DNA from: Acridotheres tristis
Taxonomy: Eukaryota; Chordata; Aves; Passeriformes; Sturnidae
Assembly: GCA_037013685.1 (NCBI GenBank)
Contig: CM072894.1
Coordinates: 4,156,841 to 4,220,840 of the forward strand
DNA length: 64,000 nucleotides
Reading direction: 5' to 3'
This document shows, piece by piece, positions 25,613-38,900 of the stretch. The position numbers and the translations under genes are program-made. The notes beneath the pieces are model-generated. The model did not search any database. It saw only the letters and a program-made list of their open reading frames with translations, and was not told the origin of the DNA. Position 1 is the stretch's first letter. Every line of letters starts with the position of its first letter.

Positions 25613-26015
25613 TCATAGAATCAGAGAATGGGCTGGACTGGAAGGGAAAATAAAGCTCATCTTGTCCCAGCCCCCACCATGGGCAGGGACACTTTCCACT
25701 GGACCAGGTTGCTCAGAGCCTCCTTCCACCTGGGCTTAAACACTTCCAGGAAAGAGGCATCCCTGGCTTCTCTGGGTATCCTGTTCCAGTGCCTCACCAG
25801 CCTCATAGGGAAGAATTTTTCCTCATACCTAATCTAAAGCTACTCTTAGTTTTAATCCATTCCCACTTGTGCTGTGACTACATGTAAATAGACCCTCTCC
25901 AACTTTTAACTCCTCCACATACTGGAGGGCCACAGTTAGGACACCCCAGAGCCTTCTCTTTTCCAGGCTGAACAATCCCAATTCTCTCAGCCTTTCTTCC
26001 TTGTGGGAGCCAAGA
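25613..26015 (-). mobile_element. CR1 LINE 3' fragment (about 400 bp), reverse orientation
   Basis: Starts with TCATAGAATCAGAGAATGGG, the reverse complement of the CR1 tail. It goes on with CCATGGGCAGGGACACTTTC, TCTGGGTATCCTGTTCCAGT, GAAGAATTTTTCCTCATA, AATCCATTCCCACTTGTGCT and TTCCAGGCTGAACAATCCCA. All of these are well-known CR1 3'-region landmarks. 5'-truncated copies of a few hundred bases are typical of this family in birds. Confidence 0.92.
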
Positions 26016-26173
26016 CTGCCCTGCAATCACAACAAAACCCACCAGCACAACTTGTGACAGAAAATAATGAAAATTGGATCTTTATCAACCAGGAAATTAC
26101 CCAAAGGTAAAGAGAGTTAAGAGTTTGGAAAAGAACCCCCAGGACACACATCTCAGCTGATTGATTAATGGAA

Positions 26174-26222
26174 GGTGTTGGAATAGATGAAGTCCTTCCA
26201 ATCCAAACTGTTCTATCATTTA
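26174..26222 (+). mobile_element. CR1 LINE 3'-end remnant
   Basis: GGTGTTGGAATAGATGAAGT followed by CCTTCCAATCCAAACTGTTC and TATCATTT is a decayed form of the avian CR1 3' terminus, whose usual form is a GGATTAGATGATCTTCCAAC-like stretch ending in ATTCTATGATTCT. Only about 50 bases are left. Confidence 0.6.
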
Positions 26223-29200
26223 TGCCACAGGCTCTAAGGTGTCTTTCTTTAGCCACAAGCAACAAGAACCAGAAAAAAAACTTCAGCAGTATATAAGAGC
26301 AAAAAAGCCATCTGGAACATCAAGTCTGTTCCACCTTGCTTCAGGGAACTCCAGACATGATATGGAGCTATTTTAGAGGATCAGGCCAGCTCACCTCATC
26401 CACAGGCACACTAGAGGGTCATACTTAGAAAAGACTCCATCCCTTCCTAGCTCAGCCTTTCCAATAGGAGTTGGAAGTCTTTTCCCTATGCACTGCTCTT
26501 CAGGCCCCAGACATGACTCAGTACAGTGAAGACAGACATCACTTCTCCAAAACCTGCTGTCCTAAAGATGTAGCAAATCATGTACCAAAGAGCAGTTAAC
26601 ACCTTCAAATCACGACTTCTGAAAGCGCTGGCTACTATTTTTGGCAGGCAATTCCCTGCTTTGAAGTACCTTATTTTAAAAAATACCAGTTTTTCCTCCT
26701 TTCTGTTGATACTTGTGACAGGAGGATCTCAAGGTGTCAATTACTGTGCTGGGCTGAACCCCGCAGAGATACCGTGCTGCAGTCACCCTGAAAGGAGGCA
26801 CTTAATGAGATGATTGAAAAGAGTAATCAGGCACTAGGTGAAACACAAATCTCTGGCTATTTGGGATTACTGACTCTAAACCGCAAGTCGAATTATTTTT
26901 CTATTGCATTTATTCACAAATCCATACAAGCCTCTTATCCTTCAAAAATGCATAAGCAGTGTGCTTCAGAGGCTGACATTCCCTGCCATGGCTGAGACCA
27001 CAGGTCACTGTGGCTGAAACTGAAGATATCAACACCCCAAGAGTGGAGTCGATGGACTGGTGAGCATGGACAACTTACTCAGCAGGTCTTGCTTAAGGAA
27101 CCTTTCCTTCCTCGAATTCCTCCTTTCCCAGTCAGTTCCAGTGGTGGTGGTATGTTCACAGACCCTACTGAGCAACAGCAACATCCCCATATTTTTCATG
27201 CTGGTGTTTTTCTACAGGGATATTTTCCCTGGTGGGAGCAAATATGATTGCAGCTAAAGGGAAACTGCCAGTTTCTCCCAATCCCAAAGTGCCCTGTGCT
27301 CACAGAGGCAGACAGCACTTTGTGCCCATCAGTAGAAATGCTGTTTACACCAGTGGGAGCAGATGGGAACAAACCTAACAAAAGGGCAACAGGACCTGCA
27401 AGACACCCAGAAGCTTTCACAGCTAGCCAGTGAAAAATAAATGGGAAATTTAACGAAAAACCTCAAACTGACCTCCGTGATGGAAGATGTTTCTCCTATC
27501 TCTTCAGCATCAAATATATGGCCATAAAGGAGTACAGGTAAGAACTGCATGGTCTCTAGAATTCTTAACAGGAACAGCAAGTAGAGGAGTCTCTATCTTG
27601 TGCTGAGGGGAAGAGTGAGAGGTAAAGATCTGCCTCTGATGTGCCTTGCCTGTTCACAGGTAGGACGTGTATCACAGCTCCTGCACCTGATGGGTCTGCT
27701 CCCTCCACAGTTTTACAGAAAAGAGAACCACCACCAGGTAGATAAGCACTTCATTATAGTACATAAATAAAAACCAAAAGCAACCAGACCAGTTTTCCCA
27801 TTAAATGCATATTGTCCCCATGAGCCTGAAATGAAGGCCTGGGTCTGAATGTATTGTTGACAGGAATCCATTTGCAGAGGCATCAATTATTATGACTGCA
27901 ATAAATCATTTACAAAGCACTGTAAATTCCAAACAGAGTTGAACAAACACAAGGCTTCATCATTACCCATTTCTCTTACAGCCAGAGCTGGGCTCAGAAG
28001 AGGTGCCTATCTTAAACAGGATTGATTGGAGGTGTTGTACTCAGGGACCTGTACTCTGAAAAAGGGGTTTGTTTTAAACTTTCTAAAATAAAGGGTAAAT
28101 CAAGGTTAAACCTCACTCAGGCAGCTGGAGGGCTGCAGTGTTAACCTTAATTTGGAATTTTAAGAATGCCTGAAGGAGGGGTCCAGATACACCTCTTTTT
28201 CCATGGGTATATGTGTGTACAGAAGAGGCTCTCACACCTCTGGAGATGACCAGGAAACACTCCATGGCATCTCCTGCCTGGCCCCAGAGTGTCACTGTGC
28301 TAACCAATGGCAATGTTCAAGTCACCTGCATGGGGACAGCTCTGTCCAGTGGGAATTTCTCCACCAGCATTAGCACTCAGAACTTCTCACTGCAACTTTT
28401 TAGAACCAAAACTTGTGACAGATCCTGTGAGAGCAATGCTGTGTGAAGGTTTCACAAGCACTCATGAAGTAATGAGCATTAAGGAATGGGAGTCTGCCCT
28501 GCATCCCTGAGCCAAAAAGTGACACTCTGCAGGCAGCCAACATGAGGGCAGATCCTGCTCCAGCTGCTCCAGTGCTCCTCTGTCTCATCCAGCTGCTGGG
28601 AGCAGGCTTTGCAGTCTGTGGGAGCTTCTACTGCTCAGCCATTATTTTGCAAATCCCTTCCTTACAAATAAAAAAATAAAGGAATAGGTAAATGGCACTA
28701 ACACAAGAGAGCAGCAAAATCAGCTCACCTGCTTAAGTCAGTTGTTCTTTGGGAAATATTTTCTCTGCCAGACTTTTATTTTGAGTCCCGTGGTTCACTC
28801 TCCCTTTCTTTTCTGGGCCAGAAAAGCTGCTACTGGTTTCTCTGAGTCTGAGCACTGCCGACTCCTTTGTCTGATCCAGCCACATTTGGAGCTAATCCCT
28901 GCCAGTTTTATCCACTGCAAGATCCACGGAGGCATTTAAAAATTTGCAGCAAGCCACAAAGGCCTTGTTGATCGTTTAGCCAAACCCAGGGCTCTCTGCT
29001 CCTTACCCACATCAGACCAGAGTGACTGCAGCAAGATGAAAGGTGATGTGACTCTGAGATGGATCCAGCCTCCTGTCAGCGAGACTGTAGCCTGAGCTGC
29101 AGGTCTGAGAGGCCATCTGGCCCAAGTATGAGCCCTGGACTCGATTTTATCTTCACAGGGGCATCACTGGCAATATAACAGAGCAGAATCAGGCCTTTTG

Positions 29201-30429
29201 GAAGCAATGAAAGCTGAGATCCAAAGTCACAGGACTTGGCATTGATGCTTCATCACTGAGCCAGCAGTGATTTTCTCACACAGACATACCTTGAAACCAT
29301 CCCCAGTATGCTGGCAGGGGTCTGGAGAGACACGCTGATATATTCTGCAGAATACCATATATTTCTGTGCAATTTAAAGAATTGCTATATCAGCCAAATC
29401 TCCACAGAATACTAAAAATAAAAAAGAATTTATAAATATTTTACTTTCGAATTCTCTGCTAACAGTTTGCAAACACCCTGATGTAGCATAATGCAGTTGA
29501 TGGGAGATTAATTTTCCTCAGTTTTGGGGTACATTTATCTAGTTGTTATTGCCCAAGTGTTGTGGGCAGTAATGGTTTTCTTTGGGGCACATAACCCAAC
29601 AGACTCGTGGCCCACAACCCACCCCTGATGTTTAGCCATTGAGCTTATTACAGATAATGGATGCTGGGGGGAAAAAAAACATGAGAAAGAGCAATGCAAG
29701 GGTGGGTTTTCATGATGAAAACAGACACCAAGAGCTGATTCCCTTTCTCCCTTTCACTGTCTCACAGGAAACCTCTGCCATGAATTACTTCCAGCCAGGC
29801 TGTCAGTCCATGTTGCACACATGGTCCCCTGGCTACACTGTGAGCCTTGGGCTGTGCATCCAGCCTGAGCCAAGGAGCTGCACCTTGTCACTGTGCTGCC
29901 AACCAAAACGAGCAAACTGTGCTCTCCTAGCATGGACAACGAGGGGGGCTGCAAGGGGGCTGGAGTTTTCCCAAGGAAGAACAATAAATGGTGCTATTTT
30001 TACTAGAAAAGGCACAAGGATAATTAATTTTCTGTCTGTCTGACTCACATGAAGGCATGTGAAAGACGTTTTGTTTCCCCATTTTCTTTCTGTTCTGCTG
30101 GATCTTAAAGCATGTCTGCATTTCACCAGCTGGTTTCCTTTCTGGAGTATGTTTAAGTTATTTGTGAAGGAAAAAAAATAAACGCACAGTTTGCCTTGCT
30201 TTCTCCTAAACCCAAAATAAATTCTAAACACATCAGACCTATTCCTCACCTGCCCCACCAGACACAAGATGAGATACTGTCCTCCTGAGCTACACAGCTC
30301 ATTTGGCTTCTGTGGTCTTGTAACCCTTTCCCTGAGATCTCCACATGCCACGGAGCTCAGGGAAGCCTGAAGGAAAGCAGTAACAGGGACTTTCTTGCCC
30401 TTTTCCCTGCCAGGCTCAGCTTAAAAGGT
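26223..30429. other. Intergenic, no gene supported
   Basis: Unique non-coding sequence. Open frames of up to 172 codons (29833-30351, minus) show no domain and overlap others in opposite frames. Confidence 0.6.
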
Positions 30430-30560
30430 CAGGCAAACACAGCCGACCAAATTACTCACACAAAGAGCTGGGCAGAGGGGAAGTCTTTATTCAGCTTTGG
30501 GATCAATAGCTGGAGAAGGCAACTGCCAGCACCACTCCTCACTCAGCTGCACGGGGGTCA
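30430..30560 (-). mobile_element. Possible LTR end, reverse orientation
   Basis: On the minus strand AAAGCTGAATAAAGACTTCC is followed by CCCAGCTCTTTGTGTGAG, which looks like an LTR polyadenylation region and U5. No clear TG...CA ends or target duplication; low confidence. Confidence 0.25.
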
Positions 30561-33500
30561 GAGCTACATTTTGGGAGCCCAGTACTTCCAAATACCACCC
30601 AGTTTGGCAGGATTTTGGCAATTCTTACAATGCAAGCTGCTGCTGTGTTTGCCTACACAATTTGCTACTGCCTGCCAGCTGGTGGCAAAGCTCTTGGCTG
30701 CACTTTGTGAGAACCTCTCACTTGTCCTCCAGCACTCCCCTGCCCTGGATCCCCGAGCTGCCTGAACTTGGAGCAGCTTCAATGGACCCAAATCATCTTG
30801 CAAGAGAAGAGTGCACACCTATGGCAAGAGGGGGCCAATGCAACACTCCATCAGACAAGATTTGAGGTGTATTTCCTGTCTGCAATCCTGTCTAAACACA
30901 AACCTTCTCATTTTCCACAAGCCTTTTGAAAGCATGTCCCTTCAAGCTTGTGAAAAACCTGAAAGTACCAAAAACTTTTATCCAACTCAATCAGTGGGAA
31001 CCCCTACAGCACAAAGAAGTAAACCAAAGCTCTTGCCCACAGCTTGGGAATTTTCCAAATCAGGCTTTTGTGACTCCCACTCATCTGCACTAATACAATA
31101 GCAGGGCCATGCTCGGCTCTGTGGCAAACTCAAATGCAGTTGGCAGAAACGGGGAAAGAGATATGATTGTGTTTCTCCAGGGAAAGTTGGTCATTAGGAG
31201 GGTATTATCTGGATAGTGGTTATATAAACTGTGGCTGAATGGGCTTTATTTACAATAAGAAAAATTGCCAGAAAGTGATCAGAACATATGCGGTCTGATG
31301 AAAAGACTGCACTTGAGCAACATGAAAAGCCAATAATCTGTGAGGAAGTAGCTGTTTGACAGCTAGGAATTCTAAGCAGGGATAGTGCTGGGGGGAGGGG
31401 GTATTTCAAATCTAACCAAAACATCAATTTCAAAATTTCTGAGCAGTCCCAAACCCTGTGTGAAATCAGGAGTACAGACAGGGAGAAGGCTGCTGCAGCC
31501 CATGGGCCAGCTTCAGATTTTCTGATTTAGACTTTCTGCAAACCCAGGGTGTTTGTAGCAGTGCATCCCCTGCCCTTTGGCATGAGACCATTTAACACAG
31601 GCACATCTTATCCTCACACATTTGCTACCAAGGAGGTCATACACACCTGGAGGAAGGAATCTGCATCTTTAATGCAGTGGATTTCATTTTCATGAGCATG
31701 TTCCAAGTCTCCATGAATATGTACAAACTTGTAATGATCTGACTTGGGATGAATCTGATTCCCATTCCTTCTCTCTTTCACATCCAGGTTTTTAGACTCC
31801 AACACAGAAAATCAGAGCTTTCCAGCTTATTCAGTATATGAAAAACAACTCTTGATAAGCCTTGTTTCCTTTTCCTTTCTCCTACATGCTTTATCTGATG
31901 TAGAGATGAGAAATGCCTACAGGCTTCACTGTGTGGGCCATTCATGGACTTGTACAGCTGCACTGAGAGATGACCCCTATTGCTTTCCCAATCCTGCCAG
32001 GATTTGTGTTTCTGCCCAAATTTTCATGAGACTTTCCATTGCAGCCCTCATCTCTTCATTGGTAATGGACAAGCCAAAGCCCACTATTTTCCATAAGATC
32101 TTATGTTTCTTTTTTTCTTAATGGCATTGTGTTACGCCGTGTTGTACCTCACACTTCACTACTCAGTCACTCAGTTCACAGGCTTCATCCCCTACCCTGA
32201 AGAGCTCTGTACCACCAGAACAGAGACAGGCCCCTCCAAAGAGAGACTGGCATCTTCCCTAGACAGACATTTCAGATAAGCAAGCTGTGCAGGTTTCTTT
32301 TTCTCCACAAGATGTGTGACTTCTAGGCAGCTAAAATTAAGCAGGATGAACGCTACTGCAGAGCTCCAATCCTGGAGTTCACAAAGGTCTAAGGCATAAG
32401 AAAGCTTCTGTGATGTCAAGCCCCTCTATACTACCAGCAGAAAAGTGGGTCTGCAATTACTGTCAGAGCAGAGCTAGTTTTAGAATTATACTGGAGAAGG
32501 ATTTAAAAAGCACAAGTTTTAGTCCTTTATCTCCATAGATTTTCCTTTCTCCTCCCTCATGTGCAAAGACCCACGAGAGGCACTACAGCACCTTCTGCAA
32601 ACAAAGCTATTTACTGACACCAGCTCAGTGACTGTGGAGCTTCCACTTCTGCCTGCAGGGTAGGTATACACCTTCTGAGGTTCAGTTTCAATCTATTCCT
32701 GCTCTTAAATTTAAGCCTCAGATTTAAAGTCTGAGAAATTTCTTCCTTGTAGATCAGAGGCCACACATCCCCTTCCCACGTTGTAATGGTCACCTGCAGA
32801 GTTACACAGAGCATATGGAGGGAGATGGTTGGATTTGTTCAAGCCTTGTTCTTTCAGCATGATTAGTCCAACATCTCCCAGTGCAGGTGCTGACACATAT
32901 GGCCACTGTATTCATCATGCTCATCAAACACACAAGAACAACCTGTTCCTAACTTTCAGCTGTAGAATACTTACAGATTGGCAGAACTTATGCAAGTTTC
33001 CCTGATTCTTTTTCTTCTCCATTCAGCTGGACTGCAGTCTCTGAACTGAGGAGAGAAGCACATGCATTGTTCATTAGAAAATAAGTGATTTATTTTATGC
33101 ATTGTTCTGTTAAAAAAAAAAAAAATCTCCCAGGTGCCCCGCAATTACATAAGGTTTTAGTTACACAATATTTAGATCTTTAAGGAAAAGATGGGCTTTG
33201 AATAAAGTGTCTCCTTTCCTTTCAGGGTTAATGGTGAACAACATCCAGTTCTGCAGTTGGCTGGAGGATGGTTTTGGAAAGGTGACAGTGACATGGTCCA
33301 GCTCTTCTGCCTATTTGTATTGTTTGACAATCTGATGCCAAAGCACTGAGCACAAAGGAAATTATCTTTATAATGCTGTTTGAAATTGTCTTTAATTTAT
33401 CAGCTTTCAAAATAGTCTTTTTTTTAACAAAACTCTCACAGGATTTGAAGGCTTTTCTGCTGTATTTGAAAAAACCATTTTGAAGACCCTTCTTGAAGCT

Positions 33501-34339
33501 AAATGAGATCAGCAATTTCTTTTCAAAACAGAAGAATAGTCATGTGCAATTTCTAAGATGTTGCCAAAACCAGACCAAAAAAAACCCCAATCTCACAACA
33601 TAGAACACATCTATCAGCCATTTGGATACTGAAGTGTTCTGGTAAAAATCTGCTTAGCATAATTACACTCTGTACAAAGTTCCCCAGCAGCTCAACCAGA
33701 AATCGGGTGCTGTTTGTCCTTTCTTCGCAAAGAGATGTCTGGTGGCATGGCCACATCTTTAGCTGGATGCCTGCTTCACTGCTGCTTCTTGGTTCTTAGC
33801 AAAATACACAGAACACCTCCTGTGCCATTCACGAATGCATCACATTCCCATGACAGCTGGCAGCCATTGCTTGCTTCCTAAAATATTAGGATATATGTAT
33901 TCTTCTTTTCCCACATGCAAACAGTGAAAAGGGAATCAGCCCATGGAGAGATGAAGATAAGCTACAAATCTCTTTGATCCTTTTGTATCTGAGGAAGTAA
34001 TCCTCTGGGATCTCCATAACCCCAAAGAAAGTAATGGAAGGTCTCCCAGAAGGATTGAGGCCTCAAGTCAGAAACTCCATCCCCATCATGGATATTCACA
34101 GGTGTATTCTTACAGTACTCTAATACAGCAGGGCACATTTCCTTTGTTTCAGCGAGGGACTTAGAAAACAGGCAAGGTGTGAATTTAATCAAGACCTGAA
34201 ACAACCACTGGTACAAAATATTACTCACAAAAACACACAGCCATGAAACTTCTTTGCCAGATCTGCATCTTAATGTACTTAATTCCCTAAAAAACCTGAT
34301 CCTAGGAGAGCACTGCTCTGAATGCTACCTGCTTTCCAC
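30561..34339. other. Intergenic, no gene supported
   Basis: Unique sequence. An AATAAAG on the plus strand near 33199 has no recognisable transcript before it. Confidence 0.6.
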
Positions 34340-34690
34340 AGCTCCTTTCCCTGGTTAGGTGTCAGGACCAGCAGACCACCACAGCTAAGGCACCAGGGTC
34401 ACACAGATGTCCCAGGGCACACACAGCTGCCCAAAGCAGACTCACAGTTGCCACCAAGGCTGGAGCTTTATTGCAGAACAATTATAAGTAAAGAAACCAG
34501 CAGGACCTCCTTGGCAACCTGGGGTAGGTTTGCAGGACTGCCAGCACAGGGGGAAGGCAGAAGGGAAGCACAATGAAAAAACAGTGAAACCTTTCTGCTT
34601 GTAAGCAGAGCACGTTTTTGGTTGTGTGACTGAACAGCAATTAACAGAGAGCCAGACAATAACCACAAAGACATTTACACAGAGCCTCTT
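34340..34690 (-). mobile_element. Possible old LTR, reverse orientation
   Basis: On the minus strand CTTATAATTGTTCTGCAATAAAGC puts a TATA-like box and AATAAA close together, followed by a GT- and CT-rich stretch like a U5 region. No boundaries or duplication were found; this may be chance. Confidence 0.2.
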
Positions 34691-35049
34691 CTCAGGTTAA
34701 ACTCAATTTCCCACTAGCTTGTCATTACTTTGATTATGGGACTGTCACTGTTGGTGTATCATAGCATGATGTGTAATGCTGCCAATGTGCAAGTGCATCA
34801 CAACTCCTGACCAGGCAGCATTGCTGGGAAGTGCACTGCTCTTACTGGAAGCTTGCTAGAAAATAGCTCCAGCCTGGAAGAGGCCACTGTGGGAGCAGGA
34901 AATGGCATCATAACTTAACACAAAGAAAAGCATGATGGAGCTCAGTGGTGATAGAATGGGACTCAAAATCCCCAGGATTAAGTCCTGACTTTGCAAAAGG
35001 TTTGTTCTGTGAGACAGACTGGGGAGCACCCCGGGATTTTTTCACTCAT

Positions 35050-35326
35050 TCCTGCTGGCTGTGATGGCAACTGCACCAAAAGAGAAAGTGCCTGTGGCTG
35101 AGAGGAGTGATACTGGCTCCCTGTTTGTTGTTAATGCCACAGTTGTTGTTTTGTTTGCCTTGTAATACACACTAGTAAAGAACTGTTATTCCTATCCCCA
35201 TATCTTCGCCTGAGAGCCCCTTAATTTCTAAATTATAATCTTTCAGAGGGAGGGGTTTATATTCTCCACTCCACAGGAGGCTCCTGCCTTCCCTAGCAGA
35301 CACCTGTCTTTCAAACCAAGACGGGC
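35050..35326 (+). mobile_element. LTR (3' part) of an endogenous retrovirus-type family
   Basis: Shares ordered blocks with the copies at 19.2, 24.6 and 38.5 kb: AGTAAAGAACTGTTATTCC, GCCTGAGAGCCCCTTAATTT, GAGGGAGGGGTTTA, GAGGCTCCTGCCTTCC, TAGCAGACACCTGTC and TTTCAAACCAAGAC at the end. Upstream it has TTGTTTTGTTTGCCTTGT and ATACACACTA, as in the 38.5-kb copy but not the 19.2-kb one, so these two form a subfamily. I recall the sequence as a common songbird LTR. The 5' boundary is a guess. Confidence 0.65.
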
Positions 35327-38300
35327 AGAAGACAGGGATGCCATCAGCTTTGTCGGTCTGTTTCCACACCTCAGGGGCCTGGGATGCTCCAAGAAGATCC
35401 ATGGAAACATCCACAAATCACAGTATCTATCTACTTTGAACAAGCCACAGAGGATTTGGCCAGGCCAGCACTGTATCAGAGCACCTGCTGCCAAGCCAGC
35501 TTCTCACTGTCTGGCTATAAATCTGGGGCTGACATATGCATATGCCACATTTTCCAGCTTTTTGGCTTTCTATCCTTTATTTTTTAATTCCAGAATGACT
35601 ACAGTTAAGGAATACGATCTCATCAAAATGCCTATCAGCACACTAGCTTGTAAACACTCATAATAAGAATGGCTAATAAAATACAGTTTATTAGCCAACC
35701 TTGTACAGTATTTTTACAGCTTATTCCACTCATCGTTGAGGGAAAATAAATCCTTTGCAGCTGTTCTGAAGCTGGCATTGCCACCAGCCTGCCTTGGTCT
35801 CCCTTGTAACGAGCTGAGTAATTAGAGTCCTTATAGGAGCACCAGGGTTTTTTATTGCCCACCACAATCCAATCTTCTGCTCTACGACTGACTCAGAGAG
35901 GAACTGAGGAACTATTTCCAAAATAGATCAGCAACAAAACTTGCTTTTGTTGTGTTAAATGATGGAAAAATTCAACAGCTCAGCTGCTTGAAAGTTCCTT
36001 GTTCCCTGTGCCAGGATGCCAAGGAAAAATCCAGTGACCCCTCAGAAGTTTGGTGGATCAAAACCCCCAGTCAGGACTGTGGAAGAGCTGCCCGTGAATC
36101 ACTGGTGTTAAAATGGTAACAAGCAAATATTTGGAAATAAGATGGGTAGGGGGAAGCCTTCACTCCAGGAAGCTCTCAGGAATCAGTGGAGTGATGGTGG
36201 ATAAGTGATGATTTGTTGAGAGTTTAAGCAAAGTATAACTAAATAAAGTATAATATATTTTGCTTATATTTATGCCATGATCTTGCTTGTTCTCAGCCAC
36301 CAACTGGGCAAATGGACCACTAGATAGAAACACTGTAAAAAGCTTAAACCATTGATCCAAAAGAGAATGTTTTCCTTAGTGGAAAACCATGCATAGGCTT
36401 CTGTAGAACAAGATGCCTTTTTGTAGCAAAGTCTGTTTTTTCAAAGGTACTTGGTGAAGTCAATTATCATGATATATGGAGTTACTTCCCATGAGGTAAA
36501 CATAAAACCAACTGCTTGGCTGTAAACATAAACCTCCTAAGTTTTCCTCCTCCTTCTGTCCTTTTATCTCTTTTTATTGCTACATTCAGAAATATAAATT
36601 GGTAATTTATTGAAAAATGAATGGTAACATTTACTGAAGCAGCACTGTTTGCTACTCGTTTTACTGTGAAAAGTCTGGTTTTAGGAGCTTTATTCTTTAT
36701 GTTTTTTAACACAAGCATAAACAAAAACGATCCTGAAAAGATGGCCAAAATTATTTTCCGTCTTTACTTACTTTGTTTAAAAAAAGAAAGCACTTAAATA
36801 AAATCACAGAAAGGAATAAGGTTTCTTTGTGGAAGTACTTTTCCCTCTCAAGTTGCCAGTGTGGCAATCCAGCACTGCAGCCTGGAGGAGGCACTACACG
36901 TGTACCCAGGGTACCTGGGAACAAAAATCCTCAGCAGCTTCAGTCTGGGATCCTTACCTAGAGCAAGAAAAATCCCTTTGACTCCAGGGACTAACTTAGA
37001 CCATTGACCTGGCTAAGGCAGCCAGATCATCCAAGGGATTACCTTGGCACCCAAGCCTAGGGTACACTTACTACAGGAACTGTATGATTACAGCAAATCT
37101 CTCCTTCAGACACTGCCAGCAGCCCTCAGCCCAGAGCAGGGTGTGCAGGGAAGGTGAATCACTACTAGTGACACAATTTACACCCCTGACAAAAAGAAAG
37201 CATCTTTCCTTAGGGTATAAAGCAGTCCTTGTGCTTAGGGGCCATGTGAGAAAAGTGCTGGGGTTTGCTTAGATGGCCAGGTTGGTTGCCCAGCTTCCCC
37301 TGAGAGTTGCCCTGCAGAGGAGGGTAACAAATCCTTGAGGAGGATTCTAACAAAGTGAAGCTTTTGAGATTCACCATAGAGCAAAACCTTGGTCTTCCTG
37401 AGGCTCTTCCTTCCCCAGGCACCTAGCACAGAGTGGCTGCTGAACTGAGCAACTGAGGACATTCCTTGTGCTATTAGAACATTTTAATGAAACCCATTAT
37501 ATTAATAATTTCACATATGTGAAATAAGTCAGCTGGACTGGAAATTGTCCACATAAGTCATCTGTGACTGCACTCCTTACATTTTAATTCTTCCATTTCT
37601 ACAGGGCAAATCACTCCCACCTTCTGCTGTGTCCTGGCACTGAATAGACAGTGATAACTTTCTGTGGGACAGATAATTCAATTAAATCCATTCAATTCCA
37701 GAAGTTATCACAATTCAGAAGGAGGAAGTCTTTGTCAGCTAAACTTTCACAGTGTATAACAAAGGGCCTAATAGTCTATATATAATTTATATAATGACAA
37801 GTGTATGAAAATGGTATAGGATTTTTTTCTCTAAGAGCAGCATCCTGCATTGAGAGAAAACATCTCATTATAAATACATCCTCTGAAGCACTCTAACAAT
37901 CTAAAAATATGGCCTAAGAGTGAAGTCACACTGTATTTAGTACCATAGTTTTCTATTTTATACAGTACTTATGAAACCCCATTCACCAGATGCTTTAGGC
38001 AATGCCCTTGAAGGACTCAGGCATCCTCTGTCATCCTCTCACCAGTGGACAACCACACATGAGTGGAAATGCAGGCAGATTTGGACTGGGTTCTCTGCAT
38101 AAGTGGATTTTATTCTGCTGCCCATTGCTCTGGGTTAATATCAGAGATGAAAAGCCAAACACTGTGCATGGCACGGAAAGGCTGCAGGATTTGTTTCAGA
38201 GAGTGGCCCACAAAAAGCCACGAGGCAACGAGCCCTGCTGTTCAACTGAGCCCCAGGAGCACTGCTGCTGAGCACAGAACCCAGCCTGCAGCTCTTGGAA

Positions 38301-38544
38301 GCTTCAGAAAGGCCCTTGGAGAACACTGATGTTAAAGGGAGGTATGATACTGCAAATCCAGAGATCAGGAGCTTTGCTTGGGGAGATGCCACTGGCAAGG
38401 GATGGCTGTAGACAGAGAATGAGGTGCAGCCAGTCTCCAGCAAGGTGTACCCGGGCTCTTTAAGGAGTCTGTAGGAATTCCAAGCACCAACCCAGTGCTT
38501 CCAAATCACGCTTAATGTAAGTCACAGCTAAAATGGCTGGATGG
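35327..38544. other. Intergenic, no gene supported
   Basis: Unique AT-rich sequence between two oppositely oriented LTR copies. No repeat, RNA gene or coding exon recognised. Confidence 0.6.
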
Positions 38545-38900
38545 CGTCTCGGTTTGAAAGACAGGTGTCTGCTAGGGAAGGCAGGATGAAAATGAGAATG
38601 TAAACCCCCTCCCTCCAAATGACTATAATTTTGAAATTAAGGGGCTCACAGGTGAAGATATGAGGGTAGGCATAACAGTTCTTTAGTAGTGTGTATAACA
38701 AGGCAAACAAAACAACAATTCCCAAAAACCAGATGATTTCCCCCTCCCTGCTGTCTCAAGCACCCAGCCATCAGCGCCTCTTAGCAACTCAATGGAAAAC
38801 AATTCCACAAGTAACAAGGAAAGAAAAGGAAACCAAACGCCCAATAGATGGTCAAACTCAAGCCAAGCAAATGGGTGAGAAAAGGGTCTTCAGCCAGCAT
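38545..38900 (-). mobile_element. LTR fragment, same family as at 35.1 kb, reverse orientation
   Basis: Read on the minus strand it contains TTGTTTTGTTTGCCTTGT, ATACACACTA, AAAGAACTGTTATGCC, GAGCCCCTTAATTTCAAAAT, the GGAGGGAGGGGGTTTACATT block and the end TTTCAAACCGAGAC. The same string of blocks occurs in order at 35100-35325 on the plus strand. The 3' end of the element is at about 38545; the other boundary is uncertain. Confidence 0.65.

Noticed and set aside
29833..30351. 172-codon minus-strand frame
   Set aside because: No recognisable domain, overlapped by comparable frames on the other strand; treated as chance.
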